A stretch of 64,000 nucleotides of DNA from an uncultured Collinsella sp. (lineage in GTDB: Bacteria > Actinomycetota > Coriobacteriia > Coriobacteriales > Coriobacteriaceae). Below, piece by piece: positions 16,748 through 24,579 of the stretch. The first letter of the stretch is position 1; each line of letters starts with the position of its first letter. A program made the translations under genes and the position numbers. The DNA is taken from the NCBI GenBank assembly GCA_900541875.1, contig UQLF01000003.1, forward strand, positions 62,001-126,000, read 5' to 3'. Under the pieces are notes generated by a model that was not told the DNA's origin, ran no database searches, and saw nothing but the letters and a program-made list of their open reading frames with translations.

Positions 16748-18063
16748 CAAACTCGAGTCTTGCCGATCATGATGTTGAGGATCTCGATGTCGGTGTCCTT
16801 CATGCCCACGCGGCCTACGTAGCCCATACTGGCGATTGTTTGCTCAACGGTATCTTGGATCAGGCCCTCGCCGGCGCGGAAGCCGCGACCCTGCATGGCC
16901 ATATCATGGCCCAGAATCGCCGCATCGACGGCAGCCGAGATCTTGGCGGCACAGCTCGCCTTGGCGCCGTCGCACACGATGCCGCCCACGTTACCGAGCG
17001 TGTTCGAGACGGTCGCGCCAATCTGTTCGCGCGTGCCACCGCACAGCCAGGTAATCGCAGCGCCGGCGCCGCACGCAGCGCAAATAGCACCGCAAAACGC
17101 CGAAAGCGCACCAATATAGCTCTTGATATGCACGGCGATAAGATCGGACAGCATCACGGCGCGCACCAGGCGCTCGTGGTCGCAACGCAGGTACTCGGCA
17201 TACTCCATGACGGGCAATGCGCAGGTAATGCCCTGATTGCCCGAGCCGCACACAATGGCGACCGGCAGCGCGCAACCGTTCATGCGGGCGTCGGATCCGG
17301 CGGCCGCACGGGCACGGGCGCGGCAGGCGACGTCATCGGCACGAGCACCCAGCAGCGTACGGCCCACCTCGGCGCCCCAAGCGTGCGCGAGACCCTCGGC
17401 ACTGATCGCGCCATTCAGCTCAATCTGACGCTCAACGGCAGCGCGGGCGTCCTCAATGTCACCGTCCTCGATAAAGTCGATGATGGTCTCGATCGACATG
17501 GGCGTGTCGGCGTTATCTGCCGCACGCTCGGCCACCACGCGCTCGGCGCAGGCGGCGCACTCCCCCGCCGACTTACCGCATACCGGAATACCGTCGAGCG
17601 TATGGCACGTGACATTAGTGTGGTGATCGGTAATCTCGACGACCGCGGTATGGCCCCCGGCCGTCGCAGTCACCTTGATGTAGAGGTTGGGCACACCCTC
17701 GACAAGCGACACATCGCAGTAGTCCGCATCGGCAAGCAGCTCGGCCACGCGGGCGCGGTCCGCGTCATCGACGCTCTCGAGCACCTCGAGCGCGCTCTTG
17801 GCATCGCCGCCCACGGCACCCAGCACGGCCGCGGCTTCAATACCATGCATTCCGCCCGAGTTGGGCACGGTCACGCTCTTGACGTTCTTGATGATGTTGC
17901 CCGAGCAGGCAACATCCATATGATCGGGCTCGCAACCGAGCGTCTGGCTCGCCAGCGCCGCTGCATAGGCAACGGCAATGGGCTCGGTACAGCCGAGCGC
18001 GCAGACAAGCTCGCGGTTCAAAACATCGCAAAACGCGGCATCACGGATGGAATCGGTAGGCAT
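16744..18063 (-). CDS. cyuA: L-cysteine desulfidase / serine dehydratase alpha family protein (UPF0597, CyuA-like)
   Basis: Predicted iron-sulfur lyase that breaks down L-cysteine to pyruvate, ammonia and sulfide; the E. coli relative YhaM (CyuA) has this activity. The 439-residue product begins with the family signature LVCALGCTEPIAVAYAAALA and has many conserved cysteines, glycine-rich SGNQGITCALPV and the C-terminal SNTLGNVGGIVCDGAK. CAGGAG lies 6 bases before ATG 18063. It overlaps the HAD gene tail to tail by 4 bases. In E. coli the gene sits with a cysteine uptake gene; none is seen here. A serine or other beta-elimination substrate remains possible. Confidence 0.8.
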   Translation of the reverse strand: MPTDSIRDAAFCDVLNRELVCALGCTEPIAVAYAAALASQTLGCEPDHMDVACSGNIIKNVKSVTVPNSGGMHGIEAAAVLGAVGGDAKSALEVLESVDDADRARVAELLADADYCDVSLVEGVPNLYIKVTATAGGHTAVVEITDHHTNVTCHTLDGIPVCGKSAGECAACAERVVAERAADNADTPMSIETIIDFIEDGDIEDARAAVERQIELNGAISAEGLAHAWGAEVGRTLLGARADDVACRARARAAAGSDARMNGCALPVAIVCGSGNQGITCALPVMEYAEYLRCDHERLVRAVMLSDLIAVHIKSYIGALSAFCGAICAACGAGAAITWLCGGTREQIGATVSNTLGNVGGIVCDGAKASCAAKISAAVDAAILGHDMAMQGRGFRAGEGLIQDTVEQTIASMGYVGRVGMKDTDIEILNIMIGKTRVC

Positions 18064-18334
18064 AGGTATCTCCTGCTTGCATAACGGGCTGGGCTCTCAA
18101 AAAAGTTAGCTCCTTTATTTGATAACAATGCATCAAAAACCGCAACCATGGTTCCGGCGGACGGCGCTCAAGCGCAAACTGACGACATTCATTCACGAGA
18201 AGCCAGTCTTGTTGCCTGCTAAAGCGTTTGACCAAAAAACGCTCGAGCGTTTACGCAAAAGTCGCGCTATCATGCAGTCGAACGCGGTAAACACCTTTAG
18301 CATTTGCGCCGCACAGACCAGAGAGGAACCATCC

Positions 18335-18802
18335 ATGAAGATCGGTATCGGTAACGACCACGCCGCCGTCGAGCTCAAGAACATCATTTCCGAGCACCTG
18401 AAGGAGCGCGGCTGCGAGGTCGTGAACTTTGGCACCGACACCTCCGAGAGCTTTGACTACCCCATCGCCGGCTACAAGGTGGGTAAGGCCGTTGCCAACG
18501 GCGACGTCGACCTGGGCATCCTCATCTGTGGCACCGGTGTCGGGATTAGCTTGGCTGCCAACAAGGTCGAGGGCGTACGCGCCGTTGTGTGCTCCGAGCC
18601 CTTCAGCGCCAAGCTCTCCCGCATGCACAACAATACCAACGTGCTCGCCTTTGGCGCCCGCGTCGTGGGCTCCGAGCTCGCCAAGATGATTGTCGACGAG
18701 TGGCTCGACGCCGAGTTTGAGGGTGGTCGTCACGAGCGTCGCGTTAACCTCCTCAACGAGATCGATCACACGCGCGGCCTTAAGATCGTCGACGAAGCCT
18801 AA
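18335..18802 (+). CDS. rpiB: Ribose-5-phosphate isomerase B
   Basis: Interconverts ribose 5-phosphate and ribulose 5-phosphate in the pentose phosphate pathway. The 155-residue product is full length, with the N-terminal GNDHAAVELKN, the active-site Cys in LICGTGVGISLAANK and the downstream RMHNNTNVLAFGARVVG segment. ATG 18335 follows GAGAGG by 8 bases; the open frame continues upstream to 18119 but has no second ribosome binding site. Some RpiB-like proteins act on galactose 6-phosphate (LacAB) or allose phosphate; the single gene without sugar-uptake neighbours favours RpiB. Confidence 0.9.
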   Translation: MKIGIGNDHAAVELKNIISEHLKERGCEVVNFGTDTSESFDYPIAGYKVGKAVANGDVDLGILICGTGVGISLAANKVEGVRAVVCSEPFSAKLSRMHNNTNVLAFGARVVGSELAKMIVDEWLDAEFEGGRHERRVNLLNEIDHTRGLKIVDEA

Positions 18803-18826
18803 ACTATTCAGTGCCACAAGCTAACA

Positions 18827-18875
18827 GCAGGGGCCCGCTCGGAACGCATGTCCGAGCGGGCCCCTGCATAGATTT
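18827..18875 (+). terminator. Terminator after rpiB
   Basis: Arms GCAGGGGCCCGCTCGG and its near-complete complement around a short loop, followed by a weak T stretch (GATTTTG). Confidence 0.75.
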
Positions 18876-18880
18876 TGAAA

Positions 18881-18913
18881 TAAAAGGGCGCCGCGGATGG
18901 AGTTCCGCGGCGC
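18881..18913 (-). terminator. Terminator after ndk
   Basis: Minus-strand hairpin GGGCGCCGCGGA with CCGCGGCGCCC followed by TTTTATTT, back to back with the rpiB terminator. Confidence 0.85.
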
Positions 18914-18953
18914 CCAAGCCACACGCTAACAGCTTTAAGGAGTCAAAGCTGGT

Positions 18954-19358
18954 TTAGCCAAAGAAGCGCTTGATCTCAATCTCGGCATTCTCCAAGCAGT
19001 CGGAGCCGTGGATCACGTTGGCGTTGACATCGACGGCAAAGTCGCCGCGGATGGTGCCGGGGGCAGCGTCAAGCGGGTTGGTAGCGCCCATGAGGGTGCG
19101 CATCTTAGCAACAGCGGAGAGACCGGAAACGACCATCTTGACGACCGGACCGCTCGTCATAAAGTCGCAGAGACCGCCAAAGAAGGGCTTGTCGGCCAGA
19201 TGGGCGTAGTGCTCCTCGACGGTAGCGCGCTCGAGCGTGGTCATCTCCATGCGCTCGATGACAAGACCGCTGCGCTCAATGCGAGCAACAATCTCGCCGA
19301 TTTTGCGATCGCGCACGGCGTCGGGCTTAATCATGATGAAGGTCTTCTCGATAGCCAT
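18954..19358 (-). CDS. ndk: Nucleoside diphosphate kinase
   Basis: Balances nucleoside triphosphate pools by transferring phosphate from ATP through a phosphohistidine. The 134-residue product is full length, begins with EKTFIMIKPDAVRDRKIG and has the active-site His in NVIHGSDC near residue 115. AAAGG lies 8 bases before ATG 19358. It is a single-gene unit with its own terminator. The 386-base gap upstream (to 19744) holds the argH terminator, a 9-bp palindrome at 19538-19577 and no gene that I can support. Confidence 0.95.
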   Translation of the reverse strand: MAIEKTFIMIKPDAVRDRKIGEIVARIERSGLVIERMEMTTLERATVEEHYAHLADKPFFGGLCDFMTSGPVVKMVVSGLSAVAKMRTLMGATNPLDAAPGTIRGDFAVDVNANVIHGSDCLENAEIEIKRFFG

Positions 19359-19744
19359 AAAAGTAGCCTTTCAAGTAGGTTCGCGCGTGCCCAAGTCCCA
19401 TTCCGGCACCCGCCTGGACTGCATCGTAACAGAGTTTTAGCTGCAGTTAAACAAAAAGCTGTTTATTGAAACGTTGCAATTTATTAAAGCGCTCCATATG
19501 TGTCACTTCTGTTTCGAAGCCCGATTAGAGTACCATCCGACCGCCCATCAACCGCATCGAACAGAGCAGGCGGTCGGTTGCCGCCCGCGAACGTAACCCC
19601 TTCACAACCTGCCCAAAGGTCCTACAGAACTTCTCGACAAGCCCCTCCCCCATAGCAACAAAATACGGACGCCCACATCAGCAGACGCCCGTAAAGCAAA
19701 AAACGATTCCTCAATAAATGGCCAAAACAGCTTCGGCCAAATTT
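19359..19744. other. Intergenic stretch between ndk and argH
   Basis: Carries the ndk upstream region, an AT-rich part near 19430-19500, the inverted repeat CCGACCGCC / GGCGGTCGG (19538-19577) and the argH terminator at its right end. No protein frame with a ribosome binding site and no known RNA is visible. Confidence 0.5.
19656..19692 (-). terminator. Probable terminator after argH
   Basis: Minus-strand arms ACGGGCGTC and GGCGTCCGT, pairing with G-U allowed, followed by ATTTTG. Confidence 0.6.
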
Positions 19745-21175
19745 CTACTTTACCCCGTGACCCATCTCGACGACCTTGGTCAGCGATCCAAACACGCCCT
19801 CGTCAGCCACGAGCTGTGCCTCAGCGCGCTCAAGCTGCACGGCAACGGCGGCAGGGGCGGTGCCGCCCTCGGTCGTGCGCGCAGCGACAATCGACGGGAT
19901 GTCGAGCGCCTCGGTAATGTCGCGCTCAAAGAGCGGGCTTGCCTCCTGGAACACCTCAAACGGCAGGTCCTCAAGATTGCAGCCGCGCTTCTCGCACATC
20001 AGGACCAGATGGCCCACCACGGCATGTGCCTCGCGGAACGGCAGACCACGCTTAGCCAGGTAATCGGCAACATCGGTGGCGGCAAGGTGACCCACGCCGC
20101 ACTCGCGCGCCATGGCATCCTCGTTGACGGTCCAAGTCGAAATCATACCGGCCATAACCGACAGGCACTGCATGAGCGTATGGGCGGTATCGAGCGCGCC
20201 CTCCTTGTCCTCCTGCAAGTCCTTGTTATAAGCAAGCGGCAGGCCCTTCATGGTCACGAGCAGCTGCACCAGGTTGCCATAGACTCGGCCGCTCTTGCCG
20301 CGGATAAGCTCGGCAAAGTCGGGGTTCTTCTTCTGCGGCATGATAGACGAGCCGGTGGAGTAGGAGTCGGAAAGCGTGATAAAGCCAAATTCGGAGCTCG
20401 ACCACAGCACGATCTCCTCGGAAAGACGCGACAGGTGCATGGCCATGACGGAGCCGGCGTAATGCAAATCGAGCAGGAAATCACGGTCGGAAACTGCATC
20501 GAGCGAGTTGGGAATCACGCCCGCAAAGCCAAGTTCGGTAGCCGTCATCTGACGATCGAGCGGATAGCTCGTGCCGGCAAGCGCGGCAGCACCCAGCGGG
20601 CAGTTGTCGGCGGCATCAAAGGCGGCCTTCAGGCGTGTAAAGTCGCGCGCGAACATCCAGGAATACGCCAGCAGATGATGCGACAGCAGCACGGGCTGAG
20701 CGTGCTGCATGTGCGTGTAGCCCGGCAGAATCACCTTGTCGTACTTCTTGGCCGCATCCACCAGCACATGGCGCAGCTCAAGATTGGCCTCCATGAGCTC
20801 CTTGGCCAGCGCCTTGACGCCCAGGCGCGTGTCGGTCGCCACCTGGTCGTTGCGCGAACGTCCGGTATGCAAGCGCTTGCCAGCCTCGCCGATGCGACGC
20901 GTCAGCTCGCTCTCGATGGACATATGAATGTCCTCGTCGTTGATGTCGAAGGTGAAGTTGCCGGCATCGATATCCTGTTCGATTCCGGTCAGGCCCTTGG
21001 TAATCGCCTGCTCGTCCTCGGCACTGATGATGCCCTGGGCCGCCAACATTTTGGCATGTGCCTTAGAGCCGGCGATATCCTGCTTATAGAGATGTTTGTC
21101 GACCGGCAGCGACGCGCCAAACTCCTGCGTGACCTCGGCCACGCCTGCCTCAAAACGACCGCCCCAAAGAGCCAT
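19745..21175 (-). CDS. argH: Argininosuccinate lyase
   Basis: Splits argininosuccinate to arginine and fumarate, the last step of arginine synthesis. The 476-residue product begins MALWGGRFEAG as usual for ArgH, has HTGRSRNDQVATD near 105, GYTHMQHAQPVLLSHH near 155 and the superfamily signature GSSIMPQKKNPD near 272. GAAAGGGGA precedes ATG 21175; the longer frame to 21250 lacks support. argG and a small ORF lie upstream on the same strand, so arginine formation from citrulline is encoded together. No other arg genes are in the window. Confidence 0.95.
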   Translation of the reverse strand: MALWGGRFEAGVAEVTQEFGASLPVDKHLYKQDIAGSKAHAKMLAAQGIISAEDEQAITKGLTGIEQDIDAGNFTFDINDEDIHMSIESELTRRIGEAGKRLHTGRSRNDQVATDTRLGVKALAKELMEANLELRHVLVDAAKKYDKVILPGYTHMQHAQPVLLSHHLLAYSWMFARDFTRLKAAFDAADNCPLGAAALAGTSYPLDRQMTATELGFAGVIPNSLDAVSDRDFLLDLHYAGSVMAMHLSRLSEEIVLWSSSEFGFITLSDSYSTGSSIMPQKKNPDFAELIRGKSGRVYGNLVQLLVTMKGLPLAYNKDLQEDKEGALDTAHTLMQCLSVMAGMISTWTVNEDAMARECGVGHLAATDVADYLAKRGLPFREAHAVVGHLVLMCEKRGCNLEDLPFEVFQEASPLFERDITEALDIPSIVAARTTEGGTAPAAVAVQLERAEAQLVADEGVFGSLTKVVEMGHGVK

Positions 21176-21293
21176 GGAACCGTCCCCTTTCTCCAAATAC
21201 CAAAACAAGCGCCCAAAGCAATGCGCCATATCGCTAAAGCGATTTTTCAACCGCTAGTTTTACACATTCCCCACCGTGTGCGGAGCCATGTAG

Positions 21294-21464
21294 CTAATTT
21301 GCAAAGAAGTGACGCGCCATGCACTTGGCGCCCAACGTCTCCCTCCGGATGTTGCCCTGCGAACCATCGATCCAGGCCTTCAGGCTCATAGGGACATCCT
21401 CGACCTTTGCGGCATCGAACTCGGGCGCGAGGGCAAGCAAAGCATGCGCGATAGCATTGAACAT
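21294..21464 (-). CDS. Small hypothetical protein between argG and argH
   Basis: A 56-residue open frame starting MFNAIAHALLALAPEFD, with GAGGAG 8 bases before ATG 21464 and an AT-rich TATATATA stretch just upstream. The N terminus is hydrophobic enough for an amphipathic helix; the rest is polar with several Lys and Arg residues (SQGNIRRETLGAKCM). I recognise no family. Support comes from the strong ribosome binding site and the position in the intergenic space of two arginine genes; it could also be a regulatory leader for argH. Confidence 0.5.
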   Translation of the reverse strand: MFNAIAHALLALAPEFDAAKVEDVPMSLKAWIDGSQGNIRRETLGAKCMARHFFAN

Positions 21465-21514
21465 AATGGATACTCCTCGTATATATAGGCGCAGAGCCGC
21501 CAAATTGATAGAAG

Positions 21515-21544
21515 GAGCCCCGCCGGACAACCCCGGCGGGGCTC
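21515..21544 (-). terminator. Palindrome after argG, possible terminator
   Basis: Arms GAGCCCCGCCGG and CCGGCGGGGCTC with a 6-base loop. On the minus strand it is followed by CTTCTATC, a poor T-tract, so termination may be partial and argH may be reached by readthrough. Confidence 0.5.
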
Positions 21545-21697
21545 GGACTCAGCCGCAGATGCGGCATCATATATGCGGGCGGAACGTAGGGGCCACCGAT
21601 GTTAAGAAGTGTCAGCAAGCATAACGAAAGGTAGGGACCCCGTGCGCCCGTTATGTATCACGCGGATGGGCCGCGCGGATACCAAGGGAAGGAGGCG

Positions 21698-22924
21698 CTA
21701 GGCCTGGGCGGCAGCAGAGCTGGGGCCCTGGACCTTAGCCCACGTCTTGAGCGACAGCGTATCGATCTCGATAAAGCCGGCGCTGGCCTTCTCGTCAAAC
21801 GTGGTGTCGCGGTCGTAGGTGGCCAGGCCGTAGTCGTAGAGGCTGAAGGGGCTCTTGCGACCGACGACATGGCAGTTGCCCTTAAAGAACTTCAGGCGGA
21901 CGGTGCCGGTCACGAACTTCTGGGTGTCGGCCATAAAGGCGTCGAGTGCGTTTTTGAGCGGGCTGTACCACTGGCCGTTGTACACGGCGGTGGCCCAATC
22001 CTGCTCGAGCTTGATCTTGGTCTTGAGCAGGTCACCCTCGACGCAGATGTCCTCGAGCGCCTTGTGGGCGGTGATGAGCGTCAGGGCGCCGGGAACCTCG
22101 TAGCACTCGCGGCTCTTGAGGCCCACCAGACGATCCTCGACCAGGTCAAGACGGCCAAAGCCGTTGTCGCCCGAAATCTTGTTGAGGGCGATGACGATCT
22201 CGGAGAGCTTCATCTTCTTGCCGTCGACGGCGACAGGCTTGCCGGCCTCAAACTCGATCTCGGTATAGGTCGGGGTGTCGGGCGTGTCCTCGGGGTTCTT
22301 GGTCATAACCCAAGCGTCATCGAGCGGCTCATTCCAAGGGTCCTCCAGGTGACCGCACTCGATGGCGCGACCCCACAGGTTGTCGTCGATGGAGTAGGGG
22401 TTATCGTTGGCACCCTCGGGAACCGGCACGTTGTGGGCGTGGGCATAGGCGACCTCGTCGGGACGGCACTTCAGATCCCACTCGCGCACCGGGGCGATAA
22501 CCTTGAGCTCAGGGTCGAGGGCCTTGACGGCAGCCTCAAAACGAACCTGGTCGTTACCCTTGCCGGTGCAGCCGTGGGCGACGTAGGTCGCGCCAAACTC
22601 GTGGGCGACCTCAACAAGCTTCTTGGCAAGCAGCGGGCGAGACAGGGCGGAGAGCAGCGGATACTTGTTCTCGTACATGGAGTTTGCTGCGATGGCTTTG
22701 GTCAGGAACTCATCGGAGAACTCGTCGCGCAGGTCGAGCACCTGGCAATCGAGAACGCCCAGGTCGAGCGCCTTCTGCTTCTTGGCATCCAGTCCGGTCT
22801 CTTCCTGGCCCACGTTGCCGCAGACGCAAACGACATCGAGATTCTTCTCGTCCTGGAGCCACTTGACACATACGGATGTATCAAGACCACCGGAATATGC
22901 GAGAACGACTTTTTCCTTGCTCAT
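21698..22924 (-). CDS. argG: Argininosuccinate synthase
   Basis: Joins citrulline and aspartate with ATP to form argininosuccinate. The 408-residue product has the PP-loop motif AYSGGLDTSVCVKWL (residues 8-22), then THGCTGKGNDQVRFE-like AHGCTGKGNDQVRFE near 115 and GRKSPFSLYDYGLATY near 365. ATG 22924 has AAAGGA 7 bases upstream; the open frame to 22975 has no site. It heads the argG-argH unit and is preceded by a 554-base gap. Confidence 0.95.
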   Translation of the reverse strand: MSKEKVVLAYSGGLDTSVCVKWLQDEKNLDVVCVCGNVGQEETGLDAKKQKALDLGVLDCQVLDLRDEFSDEFLTKAIAANSMYENKYPLLSALSRPLLAKKLVEVAHEFGATYVAHGCTGKGNDQVRFEAAVKALDPELKVIAPVREWDLKCRPDEVAYAHAHNVPVPEGANDNPYSIDDNLWGRAIECGHLEDPWNEPLDDAWVMTKNPEDTPDTPTYTEIEFEAGKPVAVDGKKMKLSEIVIALNKISGDNGFGRLDLVEDRLVGLKSRECYEVPGALTLITAHKALEDICVEGDLLKTKIKLEQDWATAVYNGQWYSPLKNALDAFMADTQKFVTGTVRLKFFKGNCHVVGRKSPFSLYDYGLATYDRDTTFDEKASAGFIEIDTLSLKTWAKVQGPSSAAAQA

Positions 22925-23478
22925 GGCTGTTTCCTTTCGCCCTTGGCAGCTAGTTAGAACATCGGTCAGTTGCAAGTCATTTCAAGGTCATATACCGTGC
23001 AATATCAGGTTAAATAGCAAAAATCAGCACATACATGCCCTAGAAACATGCAGCAATGTCGTGCTAAAACCCAACGACCTCAAAATGACTCTGTTGAGGC
23101 AATTCGCCCCATGCGGACAGAGACGATTGTTATCGTCGTCGGGAAATTGCGCGCTGGCGTCGGATGGCATTGTCTGCAGTGGTGATGATCTTTACGAACT
23201 GCATCTGCCTCTCCTTTCACGTATCGCCGGGCGCAATTCAAATATCGTAAACGGTACCTTTTACTCGGTAAGCGGTTGTTTTTCCGTCTCCGTTTTCGAT
23301 GGTCGCTATATTACGCTAAAGTGCCCGCAGCACAAGCGACAAATTCAAATTTCTGAAAAGTTTTTTCATTACTTTGTGAAGCGTGGTGCAAATACGCACC
23401 ATTCCTGCGAAAATACGCTCGACTACTAGTTGATGGTTATAACGTCTGAAACAATCTCGAAACGAAAGGCGCATTTTT
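22925..23478. other. Long intergenic region between argG and a divergent HAD gene
   Basis: 554 bases with divergent flanking genes, so it must hold both promoters. The right half (23280-23400) is clearly AT-rich. I looked for an arginine-repressor operator and for a leader peptide and found no convincing match to either. A TATAAC at 23440-23445 is a possible -10 for the plus-strand gene. Nothing else can be supported. Confidence 0.5.
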
Positions 23479-24306
23479 ATGCAAACTTACGAATCGGACG
23501 CCAACATCGGCAACATTAAGATTCTCGCCGTCGATATGGACAAGACGCTGCTGACCGACGAGCGTGTGCTGCCCCAGGGTCTTGATGAGCGCCTGGACAA
23601 GCTCGCCGACGCCGGCATCGTATTCTGCCCCGCCAGCGGACGTCCCGCCCCCAAGCTCGAGGAGATGTTCGAGGGCATCAAGAACCGCCTCGCCTTTTGT
23701 CCCGACAACGGAGCTTGCGTGATCTATCGCGGCAGCTATATCTATAAGAGCAATATTGACGTGGAGCTGTATCAGCAGGTCTTGAACCGTGCCTCGGAGG
23801 ATCCTCGCGCTGTCCCCGTCCTGTGCTGCTTCGACGAGTTCTACGTGCTTGCCCGCGACCATCAATACCACGACGAGATCAGCGTCTACTACAACACAAT
23901 CAACTACGTCGACAGCTTTGAGGGCATTGATTTCGAGTCCAACAAGATTTCGGTCTTCTTCCCCGGCTACGACGCCGAGCCCGCTTTCCGCGAGACCTAT
24001 AGCCCCGAGTTCTCGGACAAACTCTACGTCACCAACGCTGGGCGCGAGTGGATCGACTTTATGAACCTGGGCGTCGACAAGGGCGCCGGCGTCGCTCACC
24101 TGTGCGAGCACCTGAGCATCGATATTGCCGATGCTGCCGCCGTGGGCGATACCTACAACGACATCCCCATGCTGGAGCGCGTCGGACATAGCTTTATCGT
24201 GGACAATGCCGAGGAGCACATGAACGCGCACGCCAAGTGGCGCATTCCGAGCAACAACGACGGGGGCGTACTGACGCTCATCGACGCCATCTTGGCGGCT
24301 CGGTAA
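23479..24306 (+). CDS. Cof-type HAD-IIB phosphatase
   Basis: Cytoplasmic sugar-phosphate or cofactor phosphatase, 275 residues. Motif I is VDMDKTLLTD near residues 19-28, motif II lies in CPASGRP, a large C2-type cap follows, and motif IV is GDTYNDIPMLERVG near 223-236; the KGAGVAHLCEHLSI segment before it matches the Cof/YidA family. ATG 23479 has GAAAGG 9 bases upstream. It is divergent from argG and convergent with polA, with a long palindrome at its 3' side. Substrate unknown. Confidence 0.87.
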   Translation: MQTYESDANIGNIKILAVDMDKTLLTDERVLPQGLDERLDKLADAGIVFCPASGRPAPKLEEMFEGIKNRLAFCPDNGACVIYRGSYIYKSNIDVELYQQVLNRASEDPRAVPVLCCFDEFYVLARDHQYHDEISVYYNTINYVDSFEGIDFESNKISVFFPGYDAEPAFRETYSPEFSDKLYVTNAGREWIDFMNLGVDKGAGVAHLCEHLSIDIADAAAVGDTYNDIPMLERVGHSFIVDNAEEHMNAHAKWRIPSNNDGGVLTLIDAILAAR

Positions 24307-24317
24307 TCTATCCCGTC

Positions 24318-24443
24318 GCCATGCCCGGGTCCGGCCGTTTTATTTTTGCTCGGTCAGGTCCTGGGCTCGCTCGAAGGCCACATTAAGTGGCCTTCGGCTC
24401 GTGCGGAATCTACAAAAATCAAACGGCCGGGCCCGAGCATGGC
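24318..24443. repeat. Long inverted repeat between HAD gene and polA
   Basis: Outer arms of 31 bases (24318-24348 and 24413-24443) match at 28 positions, with a nested palindrome GAAGGCCAC ATTAA GTGGCCTTC at 24373-24395. It lies between convergent genes and has internal runs of T and A, so it may serve as a bidirectional terminator. Confidence 0.8.
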
Positions 24444-24497
24444 TACGTTGACTTGCTTGCCGCATGGATGGCGTCTTGGCGCCTAGATACTTTGGCT

Positions 24498-24545
24498 GAT
24501 TTTTATTGAACGAAGGACGCTCCTTGTTGATGAGGGGCGTCCTTC
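24498..24545 (-). terminator. Terminator after polA
   Basis: Arms GAAGGACGCTCC and GGGGCGTCCTTC (24512-24545); on the minus strand they are followed by GTTCAATAAAAATC, on the plus strand by TGGTTTTG. Either direction is possible. Confidence 0.6.
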
Positions 24546-24579
24546 TGGTTTTGATTACTTTGGAATTGTGGTCGTGCCC

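Noticed and set aside
19718..21391. 557-residue open frame antisense to argH
   Set aside because: No ribosome binding site and no recognisable domain; GC-rich codon bias opens the antisense frame of many genes here (likewise 25501-27582 opposite polA).
22623..23429. 268-residue plus-strand frame through the argG 5' part and its upstream region
   Set aside because: Mostly antisense to argG; the unique part has no ribosome binding site or domain.
22925..23478. Arginine leader peptide or ArgR operator upstream of argG
   Set aside because: Short frames there lack ribosome binding sites and Arg-rich runs, and no good ARG-box match was seen.
24345..24420. GGTCAGGTCC inside the palindrome looked like part of an SRP RNA
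   Set aside because: The matching GGAAGCAGCC block and the SRP hairpin are missing; it is part of the nested inverted repeat.
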